A DNA stretch of 63,710 nucleotides, taken from an uncultured Bradyrhizobium sp. (GTDB lineage: Bacteria > Pseudomonadota > Alphaproteobacteria > Rhizobiales > Xanthobacteraceae). The translations under genes were made by a program, and so were the position numbers. The DNA is taken from the NCBI RefSeq assembly GCF_936943645.1, contig NZ_CAKZJO010000063.1:1-63710 (forward strand). Reading direction: 5' to 3'. Positions within the stretch are counted from its first letter, which is position 1; each line of letters opens with the position of its first letter. Shown piece by piece: positions 17,701-25,113 of this stretch. A model generated the notes under the pieces. The model was not told where the DNA came from. It saw only the letters and a list, made by a program, of their open reading frames with translations, and ran no database searches.

Positions 17701-18107
17701 ATCACCGCTTCGATCGCGAAGAAGATGAAGGTGAAGGACGCGTAGATCAGCGAAGTCACGGTCGAGCCGATATAGCCGAAGCCGGCGCCGCGGGTCAGCA
17801 GATCGATGTCGATGCCGCATTTGGCGGCATAATAGGCGATCGGCACGCCGCAGCAGAAGATGACGAGGGAGACCACGAGGATCGCGGCGGTCGCATTGGT
17901 GACGCCGTAGTTCAAGGTGATGGTGCCGCCGATCGCCTCCATCGCCAGGAACGAGATCGCGCCCAGCGCGGTGTTGGCGACCCGCGCGGCGGACCAGCGG
18001 CGCGCGCTCTTGGCGGTGAAGCGGAGCGCGTAGTCCTCCAGCGTCTGGTTGGCGACCCACTGGTTGTACTGGCGCCTGACGCGGTCTATTCGCTGCCGCC
18101 CTGCCAC
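14736..18107 (-). CDS. Hybrid histidine kinase fused to an NCS1-like transporter domain
   Basis: A 1123-residue membrane protein. Residues 1 to about 490 resemble a nucleobase:cation symporter (NCS1) with roughly 11-12 hydrophobic segments, beginning with the cytosolic RRYNQW-like start typical of that family. A Cys-rich segment at about 496-540 (CCICEHAF, CPAYAGPICSLCC, CHDLCKPH) could bind metal or an Fe-S cluster. Two more membrane helices (about 550-635) and a coiled coil follow. HisKA carries His near 683 in GLSHELRSPLNAI, the HATPase shows NLLSNAIKF, DTGPGI and GTGLGLT, and a receiver domain has Asp near 966 in FLLDISMPTMDG; a C-terminal helical tail follows. The start is a GTG. It overlaps its response regulator and is divergent from an amide/urea ABC operon. 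I infer that the transporter part senses a small amide or urea-like ligand. Confidence 0.92.
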   Translation of the reverse strand: MAGRQRIDRVRRQYNQWVANQTLEDYALRFTAKSARRWSAARVANTALGAISFLAMEAIGGTITLNYGVTNATAAILVVSLVIFCCGVPIAYYAAKCGIDIDLLTRGAGFGYIGSTVTSLIYASFTFIFFAIEAVILASALEMCFGIPRPIGYLISAVVIIPLVAYGITLISRFQLWTQPLWIVLHIIPFAAIAWHNPHSFAEWRKFAGEHGDLNGQFDLLLFGVAASVVFSLVAQIGEQVDFLRFLPRDRRASRASWWLALMSAGPGWIVLGALKLLAGSFLAFFALSHGVPPEEAAEPAHMYLEAFRYVLSQPDLALALTGTFVILSQVKINVTNAYAGSIAWSNFFSRLTHSHPGRVVWLVFNVIVALLLMEIGVYKALEQTLALYSNVAIAWVGALVADLVVNKPLGLRPQQIEFKRAHLYDINPVGVGAMTIATIVSISAFYGLFGPTAKALSAFIALAVAFLAAPLIAWATDGKYYIARKPKRSWQDLEAIQCCICEHAFEPEDMASCPAYAGPICSLCCSLDARCHDLCKPHARIQVQVSETMGKLMPQPIYARINSQLGHYVGVFAVSAGLVALVLGLIYLQTSASVHGENALVSEVLWKVFFSLSIIIGVVAWLFVLAQQSRRAAEAETRRQTALLIQEIDAHKRTDAELQRAKEVAESANLAKSRYVVGLSHELRSPLNAISGYAQLLEQDATLSTKPRDQVRVVRRSADHLSGLIDGILDISKIEAGRLYLSRDEVRLSEFLDQLVGMFRLQAAAKGIDFVFRRPPHLPLVVYADEKRLRQVLINLLSNAIKFTQTGSVQFVVHYRSPVAEFEVIDTGPGIQGDDLERIFAPFERGALGVSQPQTGTGLGLTISRLLAGVMGGDIKVLSTVGNGSTFKVKMLLSEVTNPQRIAPVEAPISGYHGARKTILITDDDPVHRDLLREVLTPLGFILLSAPDGPGCLALAQHCRPDLFLLDISMPTMDGWTVAEALRASGHHQARILMVSASALEAHGAPLAQTFHDGYLMKPIDIPRLLETIRQLLRIEWQYGPDEIAVSFWRPESGSRPPARHIEALIGLGQIGYVKGIQLKLDEIGSEHPEHADFVAQMRSLVDRFDLDQYMATLKTLHAHEH

Positions 18108-18188
18108 GCTTTACCCCACTCCCGATACGGACGCCGAGCCCTCGCAAATTCCGTACCAAAAGCCTACGTCGGCATTTTGCGGTGCAGT

Positions 18189-18206
18189 ATACGCGATCTT
18201 GCGTAT
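18189..18206. promoter_or_regulatory. Inverted repeat ATACGC-N6-GCGTAT in the divergent promoter
   Basis: A perfect 6-bp inverted repeat with a 6-bp spacer, containing TACG-N8-CGTA. It lies between the GTG of the kinase and the ATG of the solute receptor, 73 bp before the latter. The spacing fits a LuxR-type response-regulator dimer, and such a regulator is encoded at 13826-14752. Binding is inferred. Confidence 0.5.
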
Positions 18207-18278
18207 GCTTCCGCTGCCCAAATCCGAGCCATCCTCACCGCACCAATCGCGTGTTCTCGAACAAAAAGTGGGGTGCTC

Positions 18279-19538
18279 ATGTCGGACGAAGCAAACAAGG
18301 GCCTGTTGTCGCCGCTTCGGCGCAAACTATTGATGGGAATGGCCGCCGTGCCGGCCATCACCATGCTACCGCGAGGGGCATTTGCCCAGGCCCCGGCGAC
18401 CTCGGCGGTCAACACCACCGGTCTTGCCGTCACCGACACCGAAGTGACGGTCGGCATCCTGCATTCGGCGACCGGCACCATGGCGATTTCCGAAACCGGT
18501 TCGATCCAGGCCGAAAAGCTCGCCATCGAGCAGATCAACGCCGCCGGCGGCGTGCTCGGCCGCAAGATCAAGTTCATCCAGGAGGACGGCGCCAGCGATT
18601 GGCCGACCTTCGCGGAAAAGGCCAAGAAGCTCCTGGTCAACGACAAGGTCGCGGCCATCATGGGCTGCTGGACCTCGGCCTCGCGCAAGGCGGTGCTGCC
18701 GGTCGTCGAGCAATATAACGGCATGCTCTACTACCCGACCTTCTACGAAGGCCTCGAGCAGTCCAAGAACGTCATCTACACCGGCCAGGAAGCGACCCAG
18801 CAGATTCTCGCCGGCCTGAACTGGATCGCCAAGGAGAAGGGCGCGAAATCGTTCTTCTTCATCGGCTCCGACTACATCTGGCCGCGCACCTCGAACAAGA
18901 TCGCGCGCAAGCACGTCGAGAACGTGCTGAAGGGCAAGGTCGTCGGCGAGGAATACTATCCGCTCGGCAACACCCAGTTCAATTCGGTCATCAACAAGAT
19001 CAAGCTGACCAAGCCCGACGTCATCTTCACCGACGTCGTCGGCGGCTCGAACGTCGCGTTCTACAAGCAGCTCAAGGCGGCCGGCATCGACCTCTCCAAG
19101 CAGGCGCTGCTGACGATCTCGGTGACCGAAGACGAAATCGACGGCATCGGCGGCGAGAACATCGCGGGCGCCTATGCCTGCATGAAGTACTTCCAGTCGC
19201 TCGACAATGCCAACAACAAGGCCTTCGTCTCGGCGTTCAAGAAGATGTGGGGCGAGAAGACCGTCATCGGAGACGTCACCCAGGCTGCCTATCTCGGCCC
19301 GTGGCTGTGGAAGTTGACGGTCGAGAAGGCCGGCTCTTTCGACGTCGACAAGATCGCTGCGGCCTCGCCGGGCGTCGAGTTCAAGGGCGCGCCGGAAGGC
19401 TACGTGCGCATCCACGAGAACCACCATCTGTGGTCGAAGACCCGCGTCGGCCGCGCCAAGCTCGATGGCCAGTTCGAACTGATCTACGAGACCGCCGATC
19501 TCGTCGAGCCGGATCCGTTCCCCAAGGGCTACCAGTAA
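18279..19538 (+). CDS. Urea/short-chain amide ABC transporter substrate-binding protein (UrtA/FmdD family)
   Basis: A 419-residue type I periplasmic binding protein. The N-terminus has a twin-arginine-like stretch, LRRKLLMGMAAVPAITMLPRG, and a cleavage region near AFAQ; export may be via Tat. The mature part starts with TEVTVGILHSATGTMAISE, a hallmark of the UrtA/FmdD/AmiC family that binds urea and aliphatic amides, and continues with GGVLGRKI and MGCWTSASRKAVLPVVE. The ATG at 18279 fits the signal and a GGGG-type ribosome site. First gene of a run ending in formamidase and aliphatic amidase, so formamide or other short amides are likelier ligands than urea; no urease genes are present. Confidence 0.92.
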   Translation: MSDEANKGLLSPLRRKLLMGMAAVPAITMLPRGAFAQAPATSAVNTTGLAVTDTEVTVGILHSATGTMAISETGSIQAEKLAIEQINAAGGVLGRKIKFIQEDGASDWPTFAEKAKKLLVNDKVAAIMGCWTSASRKAVLPVVEQYNGMLYYPTFYEGLEQSKNVIYTGQEATQQILAGLNWIAKEKGAKSFFFIGSDYIWPRTSNKIARKHVENVLKGKVVGEEYYPLGNTQFNSVINKIKLTKPDVIFTDVVGGSNVAFYKQLKAAGIDLSKQALLTISVTEDEIDGIGGENIAGAYACMKYFQSLDNANNKAFVSAFKKMWGEKTVIGDVTQAAYLGPWLWKLTVEKAGSFDVDKIAAASPGVEFKGAPEGYVRIHENHHLWSKTRVGRAKLDGQFELIYETADLVEPDPFPKGYQ

Positions 19539-19688
19539 AGAGCGCTACCAGTAAGAGAGGCCGCGTCAGTCGCGGTTTCCCCAACAGCACAGCCTCTCCC
19601 TGGCGTGGATTGCAAGTCCACGCCGCAAGACCCCGCGTCGCGACTCTGCATCGCGACGCGGGACCCTTATCCCCGACGGAGGACATCG

Positions 19689-20615
19689 ATGTTCGGCGAC
19701 TACTCGCTTGGTGATCTCGGCTCCATCTTCGTCATGCAGGGCTTTGCCGGACTGATCCTGTTCTCGGTCTATGTCCTGATGGCGCTCGGTCTTGCCATCA
19801 TCTTCGGCCAGATGGGCGTCATCAACATGGCCCATGGCGAGTTCATGATCCTCGGGGCCTACGTCACCTGGATGACCTCCAACTTCTTCCAGGCCTATTT
19901 GCCGAGCCTGTTCGCCGGCTACTTCTTCCTCGCGATGATCCTGGCCTTTCTCGCATCCGGCGCATTGGGCATGCTGGTGGAATGGGCGCTGATACGGCAC
20001 CTCTACAAGCGCCCGCTCGATACGCTGCTCGCGACCTGGGGCCTCAGCCTGATGCTGCAGCAGGCCTATCGGTCGGTGTTCGGCGCGCGGGAGGTCGGCG
20101 TCGAGCTGCCGCAATGGATGCTCGGCTCGCTGCACGTCACCGACAGCATCGAGGTGCCGATCAACGGTGTCTTCGTGATGTGCCTCACCGTGCTGATCAC
20201 CATCGGTGTTGCTTACGTCCTCTACATGTCGCGCTGGGGCCGCCAGGTGCGCGCGGTGGTGCAGAACCGCATCATGGCCGGCGCGGTCGGCATCAACACC
20301 GAGAAGGTCGACCGCCTCACCTTCGGCCTCGGCTGCGGCATCGCCGGCGTCGCCGGCAGCGCCTTCACCATGATCGGCTCGACCGGGCCGACCTCGGGCC
20401 AGCTCTACATCGTCGATACCTTCCTGGTCGTCGTGTTCGGCGGCGCCGCCAGCCTGCTCGGCACCATCGCCTCCGCCTTCTCGATCTCGCAGACGCAATC
20501 GACGCTCGAATTCTTCATGTCGGGCTCGATGGCCAAGGTGCTCACGCTGCTCGCGGTGGTCGGCATCCTGATGCTGCGGCCGCAGGGTCTCTTCGCCCTC
20601 AAGGTTCGCAAATAA
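19689..20615 (+). CDS. Amide/urea ABC transporter permease 1 (LivH/UrtB-like)
   Basis: A 308-residue inner-membrane permease of the branched-chain amino acid/urea type. It has about eight hydrophobic segments, with MALGLAIIFGQMGVINMAHGEFMILGAYV near the N-terminus and the LivH hallmark loop around GREVGVELP-like residues (AREVGVELPQWM). The C-terminus includes VVVFGGAASLLGTI. It lacks the long N-terminal periplasmic extension seen in many true UrtB proteins, which favours an amide (Fmd) transporter. The ATG at 19689 is preferred because GGAGG lies 7-11 bp before it. 150 bp separate it from the receptor gene. Confidence 0.9.
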   Translation: MFGDYSLGDLGSIFVMQGFAGLILFSVYVLMALGLAIIFGQMGVINMAHGEFMILGAYVTWMTSNFFQAYLPSLFAGYFFLAMILAFLASGALGMLVEWALIRHLYKRPLDTLLATWGLSLMLQQAYRSVFGAREVGVELPQWMLGSLHVTDSIEVPINGVFVMCLTVLITIGVAYVLYMSRWGRQVRAVVQNRIMAGAVGINTEKVDRLTFGLGCGIAGVAGSAFTMIGSTGPTSGQLYIVDTFLVVVFGGAASLLGTIASAFSISQTQSTLEFFMSGSMAKVLTLLAVVGILMLRPQGLFALKVRK

Positions 20616-20632
20616 CGGGAAGCAGGCAAGTC

Positions 20633-21775
20633 ATGATCATCAACTCACGCTTCTTCAATCGATCCGAACTCATGGGCTTCATTGCTCTGGCCGCCGTGCT
20701 GTTCGTGATCCTGCCGCTGACGCTCGACGTATTCCGCCTCAACCTGGTCGCGAAATACCTGACCTACGCCTTTGTCGCGCTCGGCCTCGTGCTGTGCTGG
20801 GGCTATGGCGGCATCCTGAGCCTGGGGCAGGGCGTGTTCTTCGGTCTCGGCGGCTATTGCATGGCGATGTTCCTCAAGCTCGAGGCGTCGAGCGTCGAGA
20901 ACACCAAGATCCAGTCGACCCCCGGCATCCCCGATTTCATGGACTGGAATCAGATCACGTCGCTGCCGCTGTTCTGGCAACCGTTTCACAGCCTCACCTT
21001 CACCATTCTCGCCATCATCCTGGTCCCCGGCCTGTTCGCCCTGATCATCGGCACGGCGATGTTCAAGCGCCGTGTCGGCGGTACCTATTTTGCGATCATC
21101 ACCCAGGCCGTCGCTGCCATCCTCACCATCCTGATCGTCGGTCAACAGGGCTATACCGGCGGCATCAACGGCATGACCGATCTGCGCACGCTGAAGGGCT
21201 GGGATATCCGGCCCGACCACGCCAAGATCATCCTGTACTTCGTCGAGGTGGTACTGCTGTTCGCCTGCATCGGCATCGCGCAGTTCATCCGCCTGACCAA
21301 GCTCGGCCGCATCCTGGTGGCGATGCGCGAGCAGGAGGACCGGGTTCGCTTCTCCGGCTACAGCGTCGCAAACTTCAAGATCTTTGCCTTCTGCATGGCG
21401 GCGGTGTTCGCTGCGATCGGCGGCGCCATGTTCGCGCTCAATGTCGGTTTCATGTCGCCGTCCTTCGTCGGCATCGTGCCGTCGATCGAGATGGTGATCT
21501 ACACCGCGGTCGGCGGGCGCATGTCGATCTTCGGCGCGATCTGGGGCGCCATTCTCGTGAACTTCGCCAAGACCAGCCTGTCGGAATCCTTCCCGCAACT
21601 CTGGCTGTTCGGCCTCGGTGCCTTGTTCATCGCAGTCGTCCTTGCCTTCCCGAACGGTCTGTCTGGTCTGTGGGCCGATTACGTCCAGCCGCGCATCGAC
21701 CGGCTGTTCGCCTCGCGCAAGTCGAAGTCCGATTGGAACGGAAATTCGGTCGCCGACGGCGCACCGGCAGAGTGA
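20633..21775 (+). CDS. Amide/urea ABC transporter permease 2 (LivM/UrtC-like)
   Basis: A 380-residue second permease. Its multiple hydrophobic segments include the family pattern ALGLVLCWGYGGILSLGQGVFFGLGGY near residue 45, TYFAIITQAVAAIL, and the cytoplasmic coupling loop RILVAMREQEDRVRFSGYSV (EAA-like). It ends with YVQPRIDRLFAS followed by a polar tail. Start ATG at 20633, 17 bp after the first permease, so the two are cotranscribed. Forms the heterodimeric channel with the preceding gene. Confidence 0.92.
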   Translation: MIINSRFFNRSELMGFIALAAVLFVILPLTLDVFRLNLVAKYLTYAFVALGLVLCWGYGGILSLGQGVFFGLGGYCMAMFLKLEASSVENTKIQSTPGIPDFMDWNQITSLPLFWQPFHSLTFTILAIILVPGLFALIIGTAMFKRRVGGTYFAIITQAVAAILTILIVGQQGYTGGINGMTDLRTLKGWDIRPDHAKIILYFVEVVLLFACIGIAQFIRLTKLGRILVAMREQEDRVRFSGYSVANFKIFAFCMAAVFAAIGGAMFALNVGFMSPSFVGIVPSIEMVIYTAVGGRMSIFGAIWGAILVNFAKTSLSESFPQLWLFGLGALFIAVVLAFPNGLSGLWADYVQPRIDRLFASRKSKSDWNGNSVADGAPAE

Positions 21776-21785
21776 GGAGATCAGC

Positions 21786-22541
21786 ATGCTTGTCGGTCAT
21801 CAGCCCAAGGACTTCCTGCTCGCTGTCTCCGGACTCACCGTCTCGTTCGACGGCTTCAAGGCGGTCAACGACCTCTCCTTCTACGTCGAGGAGAACGAGA
21901 TTCGCGTCATCATCGGACCCAACGGCGCCGGCAAGACCACGGTGCTCGACCTGATCTGCGGCAAGACCAGAGCGACCTCGGGTTCGATTCAGTTTCGTGG
22001 CAAGGAGCTCACGAAGATGCGGGAGAACGAGATTGTGCAGACCGGCGTCGGGCGCAAGTTCCAGACGCCATCGGTGTTCGAGGACCTCACCGTGTTCGAG
22101 AATCTCGAGATCTCGTTTCCGCGCGGCCGCACCGTGTTCGGCTCGCTGACCTTCCAGCGCGACCAGCTGGTGAAGGATCGGGTCGAGGAGGTCGCCGAGA
22201 TGATCTTCCTCAAGGACAAGCTCAACACCTATGCCGACGAGCTCAGCCATGGCCAGAAGCAGTGGCTCGAGATCGGCATGCTGCTGATCCAGGACCCGGA
22301 CTTGCTGATGCTCGACGAACCCGTCGCCGGCATGAGCGTGTCGGAGCGGGCCAAGACCGCCGAGCTGCTCAACCGCATCATCAAGAACCGCTCGGTGCTG
22401 GTGATCGAGCACGACATGAAGTTCGTCGAGGACATCGCGCACAAGGTCACCGTGCTGCACCAGGGCCAGATCCTCTCCGAGGGCACCATGGAAAAGGTGA
22501 AGAACGATCCCAAGGTCGTCGAAGTCTATCTCGGCCACTAA
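21786..22541 (+). CDS. Amide/urea ABC transporter ATP-binding protein 1 (LivG/UrtD-like)
   Basis: A 251-residue ABC ATPase. Walker A is GPNGAGKTT, the Q-loop region includes VGRKFQTPSVFEDLTVFENL, the signature is the LSHGQKQWLEIG variant seen in UrtD, Walker B is LLMLDEPVAGM, and the switch His is in VIEHDM. Start ATG at 21786, with GAGGAG just upstream. The signature LSHGQ instead of LSGGQ is normal for UrtD-type proteins. Confidence 0.94.
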   Translation: MLVGHQPKDFLLAVSGLTVSFDGFKAVNDLSFYVEENEIRVIIGPNGAGKTTVLDLICGKTRATSGSIQFRGKELTKMRENEIVQTGVGRKFQTPSVFEDLTVFENLEISFPRGRTVFGSLTFQRDQLVKDRVEEVAEMIFLKDKLNTYADELSHGQKQWLEIGMLLIQDPDLLMLDEPVAGMSVSERAKTAELLNRIIKNRSVLVIEHDMKFVEDIAHKVTVLHQGQILSEGTMEKVKNDPKVVEVYLGH

Positions 22542-22551
22542 GGAGCGCATC

Positions 22552-23241
22552 ATGCTGGCAATTTCGGATCTCCACGTCGCCTACGGCCAGAGCGAGGTGC
22601 TGCACGGGCTCAACGTCAAGGTCGCGCCCAACGAGATCGTCGCGATCATGGGCCGCAACGGCATGGGCAAGACCACGCTGATGAAGTCGCTGATGGGCAT
22701 CCTGCCCGCGAAGAGCGGCTCGGTGACCATGGACGGCGCCGAGCTCGGCGGCCTCAAGAGCTATGAGCGCGTCGCCAAGGGCCTCGCTTACGTGCCGCAG
22801 GGGCGCATGATCTTCTCCACCATGACGGTGAAGGAGAACATCGAGACGGGCCTTGTCGTTGCGGGCGAATCTGAGGTGCCGGGCGACATCTACGAGCTCT
22901 TTCCCGTGCTGCTGGAAATGAAGGGCCGCCGCGGCGGCAATCTCTCAGGCGGCCAGCAGCAGCAGCTCGCCATTGCCCGCGCGCTCGCAACCAAGCCGAA
23001 GGTGCTGCTGCTGGATGAGCCGACCGAGGGCATCCAGCCCTCGATCATCAAGGATATGGCGCGCACGCTGAAGCGTATCCGCGACGAGAAGGGGCTCTCG
23101 ATCGTCGTGTCCGAGCAGGTCTTGAGCTTCGCGCTCGAGATCGCCGACCGCGTGCTGGTGATCGAGAACGGCGAGATCGTGCGCGACGATCCGCGCGACG
23201 CCGTCGATGCCGCGCAGGTCTCGAAATATCTGTCCGTCTAA
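22552..23241 (+). CDS. Amide/urea ABC transporter ATP-binding protein 2 (LivF/UrtE-like)
   Basis: A 229-residue partner ATPase. Walker A is GRNGMGKTT, followed by AKGLAYVPQGRMIFSTMTVKEN, signature NLSGGQQQQLAIARAL and Walker B VLLLDEPTEGIQPS, all of the LivF/UrtE type. It follows the other ATPase by 10 bp. The two ATPases power the permease pair for high-affinity uptake. Confidence 0.94.
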   Translation: MLAISDLHVAYGQSEVLHGLNVKVAPNEIVAIMGRNGMGKTTLMKSLMGILPAKSGSVTMDGAELGGLKSYERVAKGLAYVPQGRMIFSTMTVKENIETGLVVAGESEVPGDIYELFPVLLEMKGRRGGNLSGGQQQQLAIARALATKPKVLLLDEPTEGIQPSIIKDMARTLKRIRDEKGLSIVVSEQVLSFALEIADRVLVIENGEIVRDDPRDAVDAAQVSKYLSV

Positions 23242-23270
23242 CCAACCGCAAGTCAAAGGGGAGCATCTCG

Positions 23271-24500
23271 ATGCCAGAGACACTGATCAAGGTCGATCTC
23301 ACCAAATCGGCCTATGAAAATGACATGGTGCACAATCGCTGGCACCCCGACATTCCGATCGTGGCCTGGGTCAATCCCGGCGACGATTTCATCATCGAGA
23401 CCTATGACTGGACCGGCGGTTTCATCAAGAACAACGATTCCGCCGACGACGTGCGCGACATCGACCTGTCGATCGTGCACTTCCTGTCCGGCCCGATCGG
23501 CGTCAAGGGTGCCGAACCCGGCGATCTTCTCGTCGTTGACCTGCTCGACGTCGGCCCGATGAAGGAGAGCCTGTGGGGCTTCAACGGCTTCTTCTCCAAG
23601 CAGAACGGCGGCGGCTTCCTGACCGATCATTTCCCGCTGGCGCAGAAGTCGATCTGGGACATCAAGGGCCTCTACACCTCGTCGCGCCACGTGCCCGGCG
23701 TCAACTTCGCCGGTCTCATCCATCCCGGCCTGATCGGCTGTCTGCCAGATCCCAAGATGCTGGAGACCTGGAACAAGCGCGAGGCCGAGCTGATCTCGAC
23801 CAACCCGACCCGCGTGCCCGGCCTTGCCAATCCGCCGTTCGCGGCGACCGCGCATGGCGGCCGCGCCAAGGGTGACGTCAAGGCCAAGATCGGCGCGGAG
23901 GGCGCGCGCACCGTGCCGCCGCGCGAGCATGGCGGCAATTGCGACATCAAGGATCTCTCGCGGGGATCGAAGATCTACTTCCCGGTCTATGTGCCCGGTG
24001 CGGGCCTGTCGATGGGCGATCTCCACTTCAGCCAGGGCGACGGCGAGATCACCTTCTGCGGCGCCATCGAGATGGCCGGCTGGCTGCATCTCAAGGTCGA
24101 GGTGATCAAGGACGGCATGTCGAAATACGGCATCAAGAACCCGATCTTCAAGCCGTCGCCGATCACGCCGAACTACAAGGACTATCTGATCTTCGAAGGC
24201 ATCTCGGTCGACGAGGCCGGCAAGCAGCATTATCTCGACGTCCACATCGCCTATCGCCAGGCTTGCCTCAATGCCATCGAGTATCTGAAGAAGTTCGGCT
24301 ATTCGGGCGCGCAGGCCTATTCGATCCTCGGCACCGCGCCGTGCCAGGGCCACATCTCCGGCGTGGTCGACGTGCCCAACGCCTGCGCAACGCTGTGGCT
24401 GCCGACGGAGATCTTCGACTTCGACGTGATGCCGTCGGCGGCGGGACCCGTCAAGCACATCACCGGCGATATCCAGATGCCGATCTCGCCGGACAAATGA
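23271..24500 (+). CDS. fmdA: Formamidase
   Basis: A 409-residue acetamidase/formamidase-family enzyme that hydrolyses formamide to formate and ammonia in the cytoplasm. Typical segments are PETLIKVDLTKSAYENDMVH at the start, HNRWHPDIPIVAWVNPGDDF, IKNNDSADDVRDIDLSIVHF, PREHGGNCDIKDLSRGSKIY (the metal- and substrate-region GGNxDIK), and LHFSQGDGEITFCGAIE. The length matches Methylophilus-type FmdA. AAAGGGGAG precedes the ATG. It lies 29 bp after the last transporter gene, so uptake and hydrolysis are one unit. Confidence 0.94.
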   Translation: MPETLIKVDLTKSAYENDMVHNRWHPDIPIVAWVNPGDDFIIETYDWTGGFIKNNDSADDVRDIDLSIVHFLSGPIGVKGAEPGDLLVVDLLDVGPMKESLWGFNGFFSKQNGGGFLTDHFPLAQKSIWDIKGLYTSSRHVPGVNFAGLIHPGLIGCLPDPKMLETWNKREAELISTNPTRVPGLANPPFAATAHGGRAKGDVKAKIGAEGARTVPPREHGGNCDIKDLSRGSKIYFPVYVPGAGLSMGDLHFSQGDGEITFCGAIEMAGWLHLKVEVIKDGMSKYGIKNPIFKPSPITPNYKDYLIFEGISVDEAGKQHYLDVHIAYRQACLNAIEYLKKFGYSGAQAYSILGTAPCQGHISGVVDVPNACATLWLPTEIFDFDVMPSAAGPVKHITGDIQMPISPDK

Positions 24501-24516
24501 TCGGTGCGTCCTATCC

Positions 24517-24653
24517 CCGTCATCCTGAGGTGCTCGCCTTGCAAGGCAAGGCGAGCCTCGAAGGACGACGGCCCGGCTGCATCGCGGCCGTACATCCTTC
24601 GAGGCTCTAGATGAGGCGCAACGCGCCTCACCTAGAGCGCCTCAGGATGACGG
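24517..24653. repeat. Intergenic palindromic repeat (CCGTCATCCTGAGG family)
   Basis: A 137-bp element with ends CCGTCATCCTGAGG and CCTCAGGATGACGG and two internal hairpins (CTCGCCTTG/CAAGGCGAG, and CTAGATGAGGCGC/GCGCCTCACCTAG). It lies inside the amide operon between formamidase and the FmdB gene and could lower expression of the downstream genes or stabilise the upstream mRNA. Confidence 0.9.
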
Positions 24654-24678
24654 ATTAAAGAACACGAAGGACCACAAG

Positions 24679-25056
24679 ATGCCGGTCTACGAATATCTCT
24701 GTGACGATTGCGGTCCGTTCAAGGATCTGCGCCCAATGGCGGAATGCGACGATCCGCAGAGCTGCCCGCACTGCGAGACCATGGCGCCGCGGGTGATTCT
24801 GACCGCGCCGAATTTCTTCTGCATGCCCTCGGACAAGCGCAAGGCGCACGCCGTCAACGAGCGCAGTTCGCACGCGCCGCAGACGCTGGCGCAATACAAG
24901 GCCTCGCATGGTCCCGGCTGCGGCTGTTGTTCGTCGGGCAAGACGGTGAAGGACAAGGGCTCGTCGGACAAGAAGAAGCCGGCGCGGCTGGTGACCAAGA
25001 CGAAGAGCGGCGCCAAGGGTTTCCCGACGGCGCGGCCCTGGATGATCAGTCACTGA
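24679..25056 (+). CDS. fmdB: FmdB-family zinc-ribbon protein
   Basis: A 125-residue small protein. It opens with MPVYEYLCDDCG and continues to CPHC near residue 33, giving the CxxC...CxxC zinc ribbon of the FmdB regulatory family. A second Cys cluster, GCGCC, lies near residue 80, and the C-terminus is rich in Lys. FmdB is named for regulation of amide utilisation in Methylophilus, where it sits beside formamidase just as here. A direct DNA- or protein-binding role is not proven. It lies 178 bp after formamidase, with the repeat between. Confidence 0.88.
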   Translation: MPVYEYLCDDCGPFKDLRPMAECDDPQSCPHCETMAPRVILTAPNFFCMPSDKRKAHAVNERSSHAPQTLAQYKASHGPGCGCCSSGKTVKDKGSSDKKKPARLVTKTKSGAKGFPTARPWMISH

Positions 25057-25113
25057 CGCGATCCGCGACACGTCAGGCAACACATCAAGTAACAAGTAAC
25101 AGGAGCGCCCAAT

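Noticed and set aside
18279..23241. Annotation as urtABCDE urea transporter
   Set aside because: The family matches, but the first permease is short, no urease genes follow, and the operon continues with amidases, so I left gene symbols empty.
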